Below, one piece after another: positions 47,575 to 55,915 of a stretch of DNA of 64,000 bases (positions are counted from its first letter, which is position 1; every line of letters begins with the position of its first letter). The DNA is from Lacrimispora algidixylanolytica (GTDB taxonomy: Bacteria; Bacillota; Clostridia; Lachnospirales; Lachnospiraceae). The stretch is taken from the NCBI RefSeq assembly GCF_003609635.1, contig NZ_MCIA01000013.1, positions 1 through 64,000 of the forward strand. The letters run 5' to 3'. A model generated the notes under the pieces. The model saw nothing but the letters and a program-made list of their open reading frames with translations, had not been told where the DNA came from and did not search any database. A program made the translations under genes and the position numbers.

Positions 47575-47975
47575 TAAATACTCACCTCTTTCTCTGCCTC
47601 AATTTCCCCCCATTGGGTATGCACGATAAATGTTACATGGAGCTTTCGTTCCACCAAATCAAAAGAAAAGGAGTCCACCTCTGAAATTCTGTCATCCTGT
47701 TTCAAAGCTTCCCTGATTCGCTTTTTTATTTTAGCTTTGACTAGCCCTGTTGACTTGCCAAACAAATCCTTTAGCTCTGAACCATAGTTCCAACTATAGA
47801 TCAGCCATTCAAATCGTTCTGTATTCAAAATACAGTATACCGCCTGCTTCACCGCTTCTAGGCCATCTACCACATCAATGATTTTTTTATTTTCTACGTC
47901 CAATCTATATGTTTTTGAAGGTTTCTGAACGATTTTTAAATTCTTTCGTAAAATTTCACTTGTTTTCGGAAGCAT
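47574..47975 (-). CDS. DUF2634 baseplate protein (XkdS-like, gp25 related)
   Basis: The 133-residue protein contains KTYRLDVENKKIIDVVDGLEAVKQAVYCILNTERFEWLIYSWNYGSELKDLFGKSTGLVKAKIKKRIREALKQDDRISEVDSFSF, the DUF2634 signature with the gp25-like EPR-type core. It contacts sheath and baseplate J in contractile machines. It is separated from the DUF2577 gene by 15 bp. Confidence 0.9.
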   Translation of the reverse strand: MLPKTSEILRKNLKIVQKPSKTYRLDVENKKIIDVVDGLEAVKQAVYCILNTERFEWLIYSWNYGSELKDLFGKSTGLVKAKIKKRIREALKQDDRISEVDSFSFDLVERKLHVTFIVHTQWGEIEAEKEVSI

Positions 47976-47990
47976 AAAGTTCCTCCTTTC

Positions 47991-48305
47991 CTACCAAGTG
48001 CCAATGACTACATACTGCTGTCCGCCTCGTTTTTGAAGAAGAAGCACTTTTTTTCCCATTTTCACTTCTCCTTTTACCTCAACCGTCACTTCTCCCAATC
48101 CAGGGATATTCATGATTCGACTGTGATCTTTTAATTGTTCTGGTACCAGAACCTGGGAATGGAACAGAACAATTTTATCACTTAACTGAATTTCAACTGG
48201 ATTTTCTCTGACCACTGTACCAGGAATCACATCACATGGATCTCCTGCTTCCATAGCCTGAATTACTATCCTTTTTATATTTTCTATCCATTCCACATCA
48301 GCCAA
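47991..48305 (-). CDS. DUF2577 protein (XkdR-like)
   Basis: The 104-residue protein is mostly beta with an OB-like fold (GDPCDVIPGTVVRENPVEIQLSDKIVLFHSQVLVPEQLKDHSRIM, KKVLLLQKRGGQQYVVIGTW). It matches DUF2577, part of the hub/spike module of PBSX-like tails. The start is TTG, with GAAAGGAG upstream; the frame overlaps the upstream XkdQ-like gene by 8 nt. Confidence 0.85.
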   Translation of the reverse strand: MADVEWIENIKRIVIQAMEAGDPCDVIPGTVVRENPVEIQLSDKIVLFHSQVLVPEQLKDHSRIMNIPGLGEVTVEVKGEVKMGKKVLLLQKRGGQQYVVIGTW

Positions 48306-49254
48306 AGATATTTGCTCCTTTCAATGTTAAATCCATGGTGTGAGTCCCAGTGTCAATTTTGTGGGTTACGGATTCAACCAATAAATAGTTTTTTAGAACA
48401 GTATCTTTTGTATCCAAAATTACTGGAAGAATACAGCCTGCGCGAACCTGGATATCTCCGAAGGCATCCTTAATTGATAAGCTTTTAGATGGACGGTTGT
48501 AAATGTTTAAATAATTATCTGCAATTGACTGTCCGTCAACCCCTTCATCAATCGATTCATCTTTTTGTAAAATACCCCACTTGTTTATGTTTTCTGAACT
48601 CTTCGTTAGAAATACTTCTCGTTTTTTTGTGTTTTTATCTTCACGATATAGCTTGATCTGATTGTAGGTGTTGCTGTCAATGCTGATCTTATAGTCATAA
48701 TCAAGGGCTGTTTTATTATCAATGACTACATTTAGCTTCATATTCTCTGCATCTTTTAAGGTCAGCTTTCCTGCATTGTCGTAAAAAACAAATATCTTCT
48801 TTTTATGCATCATAGCTATGTCCATATTAGTGGTGATAATATCAAATAGAGTCTTGTCCTTCTCATTTCTGATAATCTTCTCCCCTGTATCTTCCAGTTC
48901 CCCAACCTCAAGGTTATAGTCTCCGGCAATCATTTTAATGACTTCACCAGCCGTTAAGTCAACATAGTTATAACTATCTTTATTTTTTAGATATCGTAGC
49001 TGATCATAAGCGCTTACCTTTACCAGACCGTCACTGTTCCAACTTCTTTCAAATATGAAGCCAAAGAAAACCGGAGTCCCATCTACATCCAGTCGGAGGG
49101 CATTGCCCTCCTCAATTTTTAGGATGTTGTCAGGGATCAGGGTAAACGTGCATTTTCCAGGCTGACCTTTGCGCTGCGTCTCCCAGGTGATACTCCCCTG
49201 GACTACTGGCTCGTAGACGGTCTCACCATTTTGAATGTATAAATGTGCTTCCAC
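48298..49254 (-). CDS. Baseplate hub protein (XkdQ/YqbQ-like, gpD family)
   Basis: The 318-residue protein contains ITWETQRKGQPGKCTFTLIPDNILKIEEGNALRLDVDGTPVFFGFIFERS and later DAFGDIQVRAGCILPVILDTKDTVLKNYLLVESVTHKIDTGTHTMDLTLKG, with the mid-region LTAGEVIKMIAGDYNLEVGELEDTGEKIIRNEKDKTLFDIITTNMDIAM. This is the XkdQ family related to T4 gp27/Mu gp44 hub. It starts at a GTG after GGAGGGG. It lies between the LysM protein and the DUF2577 protein. Confidence 0.9.
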   Translation of the reverse strand: MEAHLYIQNGETVYEPVVQGSITWETQRKGQPGKCTFTLIPDNILKIEEGNALRLDVDGTPVFFGFIFERSWNSDGLVKVSAYDQLRYLKNKDSYNYVDLTAGEVIKMIAGDYNLEVGELEDTGEKIIRNEKDKTLFDIITTNMDIAMMHKKKIFVFYDNAGKLTLKDAENMKLNVVIDNKTALDYDYKISIDSNTYNQIKLYREDKNTKKREVFLTKSSENINKWGILQKDESIDEGVDGQSIADNYLNIYNRPSKSLSIKDAFGDIQVRAGCILPVILDTKDTVLKNYLLVESVTHKIDTGTHTMDLTLKGANIFG

Positions 49255-49268
49255 TGTTCCCCTCCTTT

Positions 49269-49934
49269 CTATGGCAATGCGAGAATCTGTCCTGGGTAAA
49301 TCAGATTCGGATTTTTTACCTTGTCCTTATTTAATTGATGAATCTCCTGCCAGCGGCTTCCATTGCCAAGTTGTTTTTTGGCAATAGACCAAAGACAATC
49401 ACCCTTTACCACGGTATAATTCTTCTCCTGAGGTGCTTCCCCCGAGCGCTCGCCTTCTGCCTGTTCTGATTGGGCATCCCCATTTTCTTTTAGGACAAAA
49501 TTCAAGATAAGCGTTCCGTAGTGTCTGTACTCTTTCATGGTAAGAGATACAAGAAGATCAAGGCCCTGACTGACATCGTCTGACACCTTATAATCTTCCA
49601 GAGTGACGTCCATACTTGTATCAAACAGGCTGTCTCCTCCAAATCCTTCACGGACTACGGTAAATTCGAAGGGTTTTTTGCCCTTTTTTAATGCATCCAG
49701 TTTTCCAAGGAAATCTTCTGCATTGTCAATACTCCCATCCCATACGGCGGATGGATAATCCATTTGGGGAATGGTCACATCAATATTGATCTCTGCTAGA
49801 CCTGCAGGTTTTAAGATATTGATCTCTTCTCCATTTATCAGGTTTGCCGTCTTATTTTGACCACTGTATTTCACGGGAATCTTTTCTGGTGGTAGTGGGA
49901 GTAGCATGTCATCTATGTATACTTCATAGGCCAT
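49269..49934 (-). CDS. LysM domain tail protein (XkdP-like)
   Basis: The 221-residue protein has an N-terminal Phage_XkdP/tail part (MAYEVYIDDMLLPLPPEKIPVKYSGQNKTANLINGEEINILKPAGLAEINIDVTIPQMDYPS) and a C-terminal LysM (YTVVKGDCLWSIAKKQLGNGSRWQEIHQLNKDKVKNPNLIYPGQILALP). It probably joins tube end and hub and contacts peptidoglycan at the tip. Its ATG shares a base with the tape-measure stop (TAATG), so the two are coupled. Confidence 0.92.
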   Translation of the reverse strand: MAYEVYIDDMLLPLPPEKIPVKYSGQNKTANLINGEEINILKPAGLAEINIDVTIPQMDYPSAVWDGSIDNAEDFLGKLDALKKGKKPFEFTVVREGFGGDSLFDTSMDVTLEDYKVSDDVSQGLDLLVSLTMKEYRHYGTLILNFVLKENGDAQSEQAEGERSGEAPQEKNYTVVKGDCLWSIAKKQLGNGSRWQEIHQLNKDKVKNPNLIYPGQILALP

Positions 49935-52441
49935 TATCCAGTCACTCCTTCCGCAAACGAATAAAGTGCTTCCGATGTTGAATTATTTAGCATACTGGTA
50001 ACGCTTTCTGCGTCCGCAATATTTCTAATGTTATTGTTGTTATTGATATCCAGTTTTAAATCCGCTAGCGTAAATCGATTTATAATCTCCTGTTCCGCCA
50101 CATCTCTCATATATTTTAGTTCTTCATCCATGGAATCCATGGTGTTTGCCATGGCCGCTGTGCTTGCTGCAGTATCACCGGAGTTTTTCGAGATGCTGTC
50201 CTGGTATGGTGATAGGTTTGGATTATTTTGTGAATTTAGATTTAAGTTGTTTTGGGTTGCTGATAGGTCAGGTTGATTATCCGCGCCTAAATTGTCGCCA
50301 TAGTTGTCGGGATCAAATGGTTTGTTTTGACCGCCTAAAATATCTTTGATATTTCCAAATTCGCCTTTTAACAAACCATTTTTTGCTCCTCCTTCATAGC
50401 CCTTTTTAGCCTCCTCCTCAACATTTTTAAATTCAGGTTTGAAATTAAATTCTTCCATTACTTTTTTAGCATCTAAGTTTTCTAATTTCTTATTAACTTC
50501 GTCATCTTTGTTTTTCTTGTCTTCCAATTTTTTTTCCACTATTTTTTGGATAGAAGAAAACTTTTCTCTCTGTGCTGTAATCGTAGCTTCAAATTTAGAT
50601 CCAAAAATTGCATCTATTCCCGCCGCAACTTTTTGAAGTGCCCCAAAAATATTATCAACCATGGTAAAAAACAAACTAATTACAGTCTTAATTGGAGGAG
50701 TAAATACGTTACTTAGAAAATTTGCGAATTTCCCAAATAGTTGCATAAATACTGCCACAGAAGTAAAAAAGATCACACCAATACCGGTAAAGATATTATG
50801 AATAACAGCTGCCATTGCACTAAAAAATCCACTTATTAATCCGGTTGCACTTAAAGTAGTCCCCGTAAACTTATTAACTAATGCAATCACTGCAAAGAAA
50901 ACCACAATTAGAATTATTACAGCTGCTATTATTAAACCAATTGGAGAAGCCCAAAACGCTGCGTTTAAAGCGGTCTGAGCAGCTGCCAGAACCATAGTAG
51001 CTGCAGCTGAAACTAAATCACAGGCTGCCTTTGCATTTAGAGCCGCAATAATTCCAAAAAGTATAGGTGCTATAATGGACCAATTGTCAGAAATAAAACC
51101 TCCCACTATTCCAATACCAAGTCCCAACATACCAAATATTCCATTAATCTCGTCCACTTTTCCTTGGAGTCCAGCAGTAAAATCATTTATTATATTAGTA
51201 ATAAAGGTAACTGCGGTTGTCATTGGACCCGCTAATCCTCCATTTATAGTATTGGCAAGTGAGGATATTGCACCGCTGGCATTGTTGAATTTAAGTTGAT
51301 TTAATTCGTCTAAGTGTTGGGAGGATAAACTTACTGAACCATTTAATTCAGATAGTGCCTCTAGTCCCTGTTGTCCTAATTCTCCCCATGAGTTACCAAA
51401 CAATTTTGTTCCCGCAATATTTTTGCTTACAGGGTCATCCATAGCGTTTAGGGCATTTACCGTTTCCAAAAATGCTTGCTTTGCTGTTTCTCCACCACTG
51501 CCAAATGCTTCCGTCATCCTTCCTGCATCAAGTCCCAAAGAAGCAAATCCATCTGAAGCATCTTTTCCTCCGCTGACAGCCTTTTGTGAGAATTCAGTTA
51601 CAGCATTGCCAATGGAGCTGATTGAAACATTGCCATTTTGTGCCCCGTTTACCAGCATATTAAACATCTCTTGCCCGCCTAACCCCAACTCCTTAAACTT
51701 ATCGCTACTTGCATTTATGGTTTCTAGTAAATCACCATTTTTATTTAGTCCTGCCTGGGTTGCCTGTATAATTAAATCAAATGATTCCGCTCCCTGAAGA
51801 CCAAATTGCTGTTGAAGTGTACCTGCTGATTTAATACTGTCCGTTAGCCCATACCCAAATGCATCCTGTAATAGTAATCCTGCACGAGTTGTCTGTTCTA
51901 ATCCTTCCCCTGCTTTACCTGTTAGCTGGTTCACTGCTGACAGACTCTGAGCTGCCTCCTGAGGACTTTTACTCATATTATCTGTAAATAGATTTTTGGC
52001 ACTTTGCTTTGCCATATCCAGGTTCTGCCCCTTCATACCAGTTTGGGCTTGTATGATATTGCCCGAGGCATTTATATTATTCGCCTGAGACATGATATCC
52101 AACGGACTATGCGCAATTCCCATCTTATCCAGCCCGCCCACAAAAGACTTCCAGACATCCTTTAGCTTTTTGATCTTTTTTTCGTTATCATCGGTTGCTT
52201 TTCCAAGATCCTTTTGCTTTTTTTCAACGTTAGATACGCTATCGGTAATTTCTCTGTATTCACCGTCTATAATATCAAGTTTTTTTCCCATTTTCTCAAA
52301 GGATGAAACATTAAAAAATAAGGCATTCATTCTCTGAAAATTCATAAGTGACGTAATGGTTTTTTGGATAGAGTTATCGATTACGCTTAAAGCTGTGCTC
52401 ATTCCATCATGAATGGCAAGAGAATATTCCACTGAAGCCAA
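49934..52441 (-). CDS. Tail tape measure protein
   Basis: The protein has about 835 residues. It starts ASVEYSLAIHDGMSTALSVIDNSIQKTITSLMNFQRM, has a coiled coil at about 55-100, an Ala/Gly-rich central part and a long hydrophobic block at about 475-570 (AAATMVLAAAQTALNAAFWASPIGLIIAAVIILIVVFFAVIALV), typical of tape measures. The C-terminal part is charged and Asn-rich. It sets tail length; at about 1.5 angstrom per residue the tail would be at most about 125 nm. The TTG at 52441 has AAAGGAGG eight bases upstream; the frame is open for 37 more codons upstream without homology, so the shorter start is used. Confidence 0.9.
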   Translation of the reverse strand: MASVEYSLAIHDGMSTALSVIDNSIQKTITSLMNFQRMNALFFNVSSFEKMGKKLDIIDGEYREITDSVSNVEKKQKDLGKATDDNEKKIKKLKDVWKSFVGGLDKMGIAHSPLDIMSQANNINASGNIIQAQTGMKGQNLDMAKQSAKNLFTDNMSKSPQEAAQSLSAVNQLTGKAGEGLEQTTRAGLLLQDAFGYGLTDSIKSAGTLQQQFGLQGAESFDLIIQATQAGLNKNGDLLETINASSDKFKELGLGGQEMFNMLVNGAQNGNVSISSIGNAVTEFSQKAVSGGKDASDGFASLGLDAGRMTEAFGSGGETAKQAFLETVNALNAMDDPVSKNIAGTKLFGNSWGELGQQGLEALSELNGSVSLSSQHLDELNQLKFNNASGAISSLANTINGGLAGPMTTAVTFITNIINDFTAGLQGKVDEINGIFGMLGLGIGIVGGFISDNWSIIAPILFGIIAALNAKAACDLVSAAATMVLAAAQTALNAAFWASPIGLIIAAVIILIVVFFAVIALVNKFTGTTLSATGLISGFFSAMAAVIHNIFTGIGVIFFTSVAVFMQLFGKFANFLSNVFTPPIKTVISLFFTMVDNIFGALQKVAAGIDAIFGSKFEATITAQREKFSSIQKIVEKKLEDKKNKDDEVNKKLENLDAKKVMEEFNFKPEFKNVEEEAKKGYEGGAKNGLLKGEFGNIKDILGGQNKPFDPDNYGDNLGADNQPDLSATQNNLNLNSQNNPNLSPYQDSISKNSGDTAASTAAMANTMDSMDEELKYMRDVAEQEIINRFTLADLKLDINNNNNIRNIADAESVTSMLNNSTSEALYSFAEGVTG

Positions 52442-52469
52442 ACCTATCTCCTCCTTTCCTATTATGATT

Positions 52470-52496
52470 GGAAGAACGCCCTTAGGACGTTCTTCC
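52470..52496 (-). repeat. Hairpin before the tape measure gene
   Basis: GGAAGAACG-CC and GG-CGTTCTTCC pair over 12 positions around TAA. It lies between the frameshift partner stop codon and the tape-measure ribosome site, without a T run, so it may affect mRNA stability or translation rather than terminate. Confidence 0.5.
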
Positions 52497-52499
52497 ATG

Positions 52500-52667
52500 T
52501 TACCTGTATTTACCTGCCTTTGCCTTATCCGCTTCTTTTTTATCATGCTCAAGCTTTAGCTGCACCGCGGCTATGACAAAAGCTCGTTCATATCGATCCA
52601 GGCTTAAAAACTCATGAGGCCATTTGTGGATCTTATGGAGGCAATAGTAAGCAATATTTGCCTCCAT
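52500..52667 (-). CDS. Tail assembly chaperone extension (gpT-like), made by -1 frameshift
   Basis: The 55-codon frame starts MEANIAYYCLHKIHKW and continues with ERAFVIAAVQLKLEHDKKEA..., a pattern seen in the second frame of XkdN-type genes. It lies in the -1 frame relative to XkdN, which ends in the heptamer A-AAA-AAC directly before TAA. The -1 frame is open from there into this frame, giving a fusion of about 203 residues. GAGGGGGG upstream of the ATG could also allow separate start. It is the counterpart of lambda gpT (as in gpG/gpGT), a chaperone that binds the tape measure. Confidence 0.8.
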   Translation of the reverse strand: MEANIAYYCLHKIHKWPHEFLSLDRYERAFVIAAVQLKLEHDKKEADKAKAGKYR

Positions 52668-52681
52668 ATCGCCCCCCTCAA

Positions 52682-52691
52682 TTAGTTTTTT
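52682..52691 (-). promoter_or_regulatory. Programmed -1 ribosomal frameshift site (A-AAA-AAC followed by TAA)
   Basis: In the XkdN frame the codons read GCA-AAA-AAC-TAA, so the heptamer A-AAA-AAC is in the correct phase for -1 slippage, and the stop codon follows directly. After the slip the frame reads CTA-ATT-GAG-GGG-GGC-GAT-ATG and continues into the gpT-like frame without a stop. Conserved frameshifts of this sort are known in tailed-phage tail chaperone genes. Confidence 0.88.
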
Positions 52692-53110
52692 GCTTCTTCT
52701 ACCTGCTCATCCATTGTGGAATCAAAGCCATTGACCTGCTGAATCTTTTCAAGGTATCCAGCATACTCTCCAGCTGTCAGCATCGCCTTTAATAGCGCAT
52801 CCGCTCCCATCACATGGTAAGAGTCCTGTAATGCTTTGTCGTTTAAATTAGGATATACGGTACATTCCGATGCCAACTTTCCAAGATATAAGTTAAAGTC
52901 TGTCTCCTGGGTATACTGTCCCTTTTTACCGGTGACTGGTACCCTTTTTGTACATTCTTTTCTTAAATCTTCATCTTCTTTTGAAGTAATGGCTTTGATC
53001 TCCCATTCTACCGGTTTTTTATTTGCTCCCATGAATCGTTTGGATGCCACATGTTTTTCCTGATCAACCTTTACTGCATTCTGGCTTAAAAAACAACTTA
53101 AATCTCCCAT
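52682..53110 (-). CDS. XkdN-like tail assembly chaperone (gpG-like)
   Basis: The 142-residue protein contains FLSQNAVKVDQEKHVASKRFMGANKKPVEWEIKAITSKEDEDLRKECTKRVPVTGKKGQYTQETDFNLYLGKLASECTVYPNLNDKALQDSYHVMGADALLKAMLTAGEYAGYLEKIQQVNGF. It matches Phage_XkdN. It ends EEAKN, encoded by GAAGAAGC-AAAAAAC-TAA, a canonical slippery site. AAAAGGAGAG precedes the ATG. Its role is to hold the tape measure during tube growth together with its frameshifted form. Confidence 0.93.
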   Translation of the reverse strand: MGDLSCFLSQNAVKVDQEKHVASKRFMGANKKPVEWEIKAITSKEDEDLRKECTKRVPVTGKKGQYTQETDFNLYLGKLASECTVYPNLNDKALQDSYHVMGADALLKAMLTAGEYAGYLEKIQQVNGFDSTMDEQVEEAKN

Positions 53111-53132
53111 AACTTTACTCTCCTTTTTATCT

Positions 53133-53606
53133 TTACTGCATTCCTGCTATTGTTCCGAAACGTTCTGGCATTTCCCAGCTTTCAAAAGTGAATTCAAACT
53201 CTTCTTCCAGATACTCCCCAGTGGCATCAAATTTAGTAAGAAGGCCACCGTTTAAGTTGCAATCCTTTAAAATGATAGTCTGTCTGCCAACGCTTGAAGT
53301 CGGATCTTCATTGGTTACCTGAATATCAAAATAAACATCTTTACCAGACTGCTGATACTTGTACAAAATATCACGGAAAATGCTGGTGTTATAATGGAAG
53401 GAGGCAGAACCCGTTCCCTTCATTCCAACTGTTTTATTTCCCTTCATAGCCCGTCCTAAAATTGGAATTTCGGATTTGACCTTTTCAATTTTTGCCTCCA
53501 TTTTTAAAGCCTGCATAAAATTGTAACGCTCATTTTCAATTGTGATAAAACACTCCGCTTTTGCTGCGCTGATTGCGTCCCATGCGTTCATAGTAATATT
53601 GCTCAT
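53133..53606 (-). CDS. Tail tube protein (XkdM-like)
   Basis: The 157-residue protein contains MNAWDAISAAKAECFITIENERYNFMQALKMEAKIEKVKSEIPILGRAMKGNKTVGMKGTGSASFHYNTSIFRDILYKYQQSGKDVYFDIQVTNEDPTSSVGRQTIILKDCNLNGGLLTKFDATGEYLEEEFEFTFESWEMPERF, the Phage_tail_2/DUF2001 tube family. It polymerises as hexamer rings in the inner tube of the contractile tail. It lies 17 bp after the sheath gene with GGGGAG before the ATG. Confidence 0.93.
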   Translation of the reverse strand: MSNITMNAWDAISAAKAECFITIENERYNFMQALKMEAKIEKVKSEIPILGRAMKGNKTVGMKGTGSASFHYNTSIFRDILYKYQQSGKDVYFDIQVTNEDPTSSVGRQTIILKDCNLNGGLLTKFDATGEYLEEEFEFTFESWEMPERFGTIAGMQ

Positions 53607-53623
53607 AATTCATCTCCCCTTTC

Positions 53624-54922
53624 TTAAGATACAACAACAGTCATATATAAAATGCTCATACAGTTAACAGGCTGAACTGGGAAATTAACAACAACAGATC
53701 GTCTGCCTTCTCCCTTATCTACCGTAATTGCTTTTGAATCCAAGGCCTCAATGGCTCTTAGAACTGTTAACTGTTTTCCGTATGTAACAATATCATTCCA
53801 AAGGCTTACCCTGCCTGCTGCATCATTAGAAATCTTTCCAAGATAGCGGGTGTTGAATAAGGAAGCAATGTCATTTCCAATCTGATCCAGAATTCGGATG
53901 GTCTGATTATTGGAGAAATCTTCTCCCTTTTCATTGGTATAGGTAACCAGAGTATTGATGTCAGTAAGGACTCTGATGTTTTTGCCAACCTTGTGAAACA
54001 GGAATTTTCCTTCCTTCATTCCACCTGCAAGCTGGGTCTGTGAATAAGATACCTTTACGGTGAACTCTCCATCATAGACCCTGTTTTCATTGGTTTTATT
54101 AATCTCACAAGCTGCTTCTGCACCTGCTACCCAGTAAACTAGACCAGAAACCGCTTCTTCTGTTTCGTTTTCTACGGAAATAATTCCTTCATGGTCTGCT
54201 TTTACATACTGATGTAAAACGGTCTGGAATTTAATTCCAGCTTCATCTCTTAAACGTTTCGTAAATGCTGCAAACAATGCTTTTACTTTATCGTCGGTTG
54301 ATGGACAGCAAAGAACCTGGAATGAAGTATTTTCTATTGTTTCAAGAAATGCTGCATAATCCTCTCCAGTCACATTGCTTCCATTGGTTCCTCCCGCAAA
54401 GGCACTACCTGCTGTCTCTGCAAGAGGAGCTTCCTTTTTAAAGATTACATAGGCATTGTCTTTTAATTCTGTTGCTGCTGTTACGGACTGGGAATCTACT
54501 TCTCTGCCGTCAAACAATGTTCTTACATCAAATTTCTTTGCGTCATCAACATTTTTTGAGATTAAAGTCATAAGGCTGTTACCACGTTCGCCGGAGTATT
54601 TTGCTGTGCCATAATCATTGGAACTATAAGCCCCACCATTTAGACGATAGAAAATACCTTTTGTCATATTTTTAAACAGCTCTCTAATAGGAAGCATGGC
54701 AGCATCATCCGATGTAAAACCAAAAATTTCCTTTGAGTTCTTCTGGAATTCCTCTGCGGTTACCTCAAACACCTGCTTTTCAGGTCCCCAGGACAGAATC
54801 ATAGGAATTGCTGCTACGCCTCTGTTTCCTAAAGATGCTCTAGCTGAAACGCTGTTTACAAAATTAATATACGCACCTGGGAACACCTTATTTTGAACTG
54901 TAAAATTTCCTCCACCTAACAT
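53624..54922 (-). CDS. Tail sheath protein (XkdK-like)
   Basis: The 432-residue protein begins GGGNFTVQNKVFPGAYINFVNSVSARASLGNRGVAAIPMILSWGPEKQVFEV and ends LRAIEALDSKAITVDKGEGRRSVVVNFPVQPVNCMSILYMTVVVS, as in the Phage_sheath family. The contractile sheath drives the tube through the target envelope; its presence separates R-type from F-type tailocins. Length is normal for Clostridial sheaths (about 430-440). AAAGGTG precedes the ATG. It overlaps the upstream 65-residue gene by 7 nt. Confidence 0.95.
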   Translation of the reverse strand: MLGGGNFTVQNKVFPGAYINFVNSVSARASLGNRGVAAIPMILSWGPEKQVFEVTAEEFQKNSKEIFGFTSDDAAMLPIRELFKNMTKGIFYRLNGGAYSSNDYGTAKYSGERGNSLMTLISKNVDDAKKFDVRTLFDGREVDSQSVTAATELKDNAYVIFKKEAPLAETAGSAFAGGTNGSNVTGEDYAAFLETIENTSFQVLCCPSTDDKVKALFAAFTKRLRDEAGIKFQTVLHQYVKADHEGIISVENETEEAVSGLVYWVAGAEAACEINKTNENRVYDGEFTVKVSYSQTQLAGGMKEGKFLFHKVGKNIRVLTDINTLVTYTNEKGEDFSNNQTIRILDQIGNDIASLFNTRYLGKISNDAAGRVSLWNDIVTYGKQLTVLRAIEALDSKAITVDKGEGRRSVVVNFPVQPVNCMSILYMTVVVS

Positions 54923-55113
54923 ACTTTCACCTTTCCTTTCATAAATCGATTCATAATCTCATCTGCTTCTGACAGGGAATATAACTTCCCATCTTCTAGC
55001 AGAGCGCATAATAGATCACTCTGATTGCAATACCGTTCGGAGCAGACCAGCTGTCTTTTTGTATAACGTTCACTGGCTGTCTGATTTGTTGCTTTTACTT
55101 CTTTCTTTGCCAA
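54916..55113 (-). CDS. Small tailocin protein of unknown function
   Basis: The 65-residue basic protein begins MAKKEVKATNQTASERYTKRQL and contains a short helix-turn-helix-like C-terminal part (LLCALLEDGKLYSLSEADEIMNRFMKGKVKVC). It resembles small proteins found directly before sheath genes in Clostridial contractile phages. Its function is unknown. GAGGTG lies upstream; it is 13 bp after the tail terminator-like gene. Confidence 0.75.
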   Translation of the reverse strand: MAKKEVKATNQTASERYTKRQLVCSERYCNQSDLLCALLEDGKLYSLSEADEIMNRFMKGKVKVC

Positions 55114-55126
55114 AACTGCACCTCTT

Positions 55127-55540
55127 TCATGATAATTTTATGTCTTCCATAGAATCTTCTGATTTAGAAGATTTTAAAACATACATTTCGTAATCTGTCT
55201 GGAAGATTAAAGCCTCTTCCTGAATTTTTCCAGTTCTCATGCTACCCCTGATGATTGAACCATCTGCTGCCGTTATGTATTCTAAGTTATCCATTAAAGT
55301 ATCCAGTACCTCGTTTCGATCTCTGGACGCATATTGGGACTGCCTGGGGTAATACATGATGGAAAGACTTACGCTTCGAAAATAGCGATTTCCATTTACC
55401 GGCTTTTCTTCGGCCTGAGTAATACTCACCTCAAAGCATGGAGTTTCCTTCCCCGCCCCCAGGGGATCTGCTGTAATTTGTGCTTCTGGGAATAGGTCCC
55501 CAAGCTTTTTCATAACCGCATCCAAAATTTTGTTATACAC
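55127..55540 (-). CDS. Tail terminator-like protein (DUF6838-like)
   Basis: The 137-residue protein begins MYNKILDAVMKKLGDLFPEAQITADPLGAG and contains ETPCFEVSITQAEEKPVNGNRYFRSVSLSIMYYPRQSQ and TDYEMYVLKSS, an alpha/beta fold usual for phage tail completion/terminator proteins. In this operon it is the first structural gene, before the sheath, where a terminator would cap the tube and sheath at full length. No head connector genes precede it, in line with a headless particle. Confidence 0.72.
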   Translation of the reverse strand: MYNKILDAVMKKLGDLFPEAQITADPLGAGKETPCFEVSITQAEEKPVNGNRYFRSVSLSIMYYPRQSQYASRDRNEVLDTLMDNLEYITAADGSIIRGSMRTGKIQEEALIFQTDYEMYVLKSSKSEDSMEDIKLS

Positions 55541-55567
55541 TTACAACCTCCTTCGCCATATTGCCAA

Positions 55568-55831
55568 TCATTTAAGTCCTTTGCTCTCCAGCTTCCGAGT
55601 TTTTGTAGTTATTTTGTCTACTCCGTCATTAAAAAAAATTTCCTCTTTCTTTTTCAATGACGTAATCTTAAGAAGCTGGCACAAGTTTTTAATCTCTCCG
55701 GCCTTGAATTCACTCTCATTGTTGATCTTCCGATGAAAGCCATAGCTAGACAACCCCAGTTCCAATGCTATCCACCCTTTTTTCAGACCGGATCGTTTGA
55801 TTTCTTCCTTCAATCGAACCGTATCCGTCAT
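55568..55831 (-). CDS. Cro-like/DUF739-type HTH protein, first gene of the tailocin operon
   Basis: The protein has about 87 residues: MTDTVRLKEEIKRSGLKKGWIALELGLSSYGFHRKINNESEFKAGEIKNLCQLLKIT, a phage-type HTH with the form seen in Cro or antirepressor proteins of Gram-positive phages, then a Lys-rich tail (KKKEEIFFNDGVDKITTKTRKLESKGLK). The start at ATG 55831 follows GGGAGGG. A frame 24 codons longer is open but without a ribosome site. It is divergent to the repressor gene and may counter it or turn on the structural genes. Confidence 0.8.
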   Translation of the reverse strand: MTDTVRLKEEIKRSGLKKGWIALELGLSSYGFHRKINNESEFKAGEIKNLCQLLKITSLKKKEEIFFNDGVDKITTKTRKLESKGLK

Positions 55832-55868
55832 ATTACCCTCCCTTGTAGTCATATCGTCTACATTCATT

Positions 55869-55897
55869 ATCATACTCTCTTGTCCCACTTTTGTCAA
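55869..55897 (-). promoter_or_regulatory. Promoter of the tailocin structural operon
   Basis: TTGACA (55892-55897), a 17-bp spacer and TATGAT (55869-55874) on the minus strand form a near-consensus sigma-A promoter. It is back-to-back with the repressor promoter, with 18 bp between the two -35 boxes. Confidence 0.85.
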
Positions 55898-55915
55898 CAT
55901 CATTTCCGAAATTTG

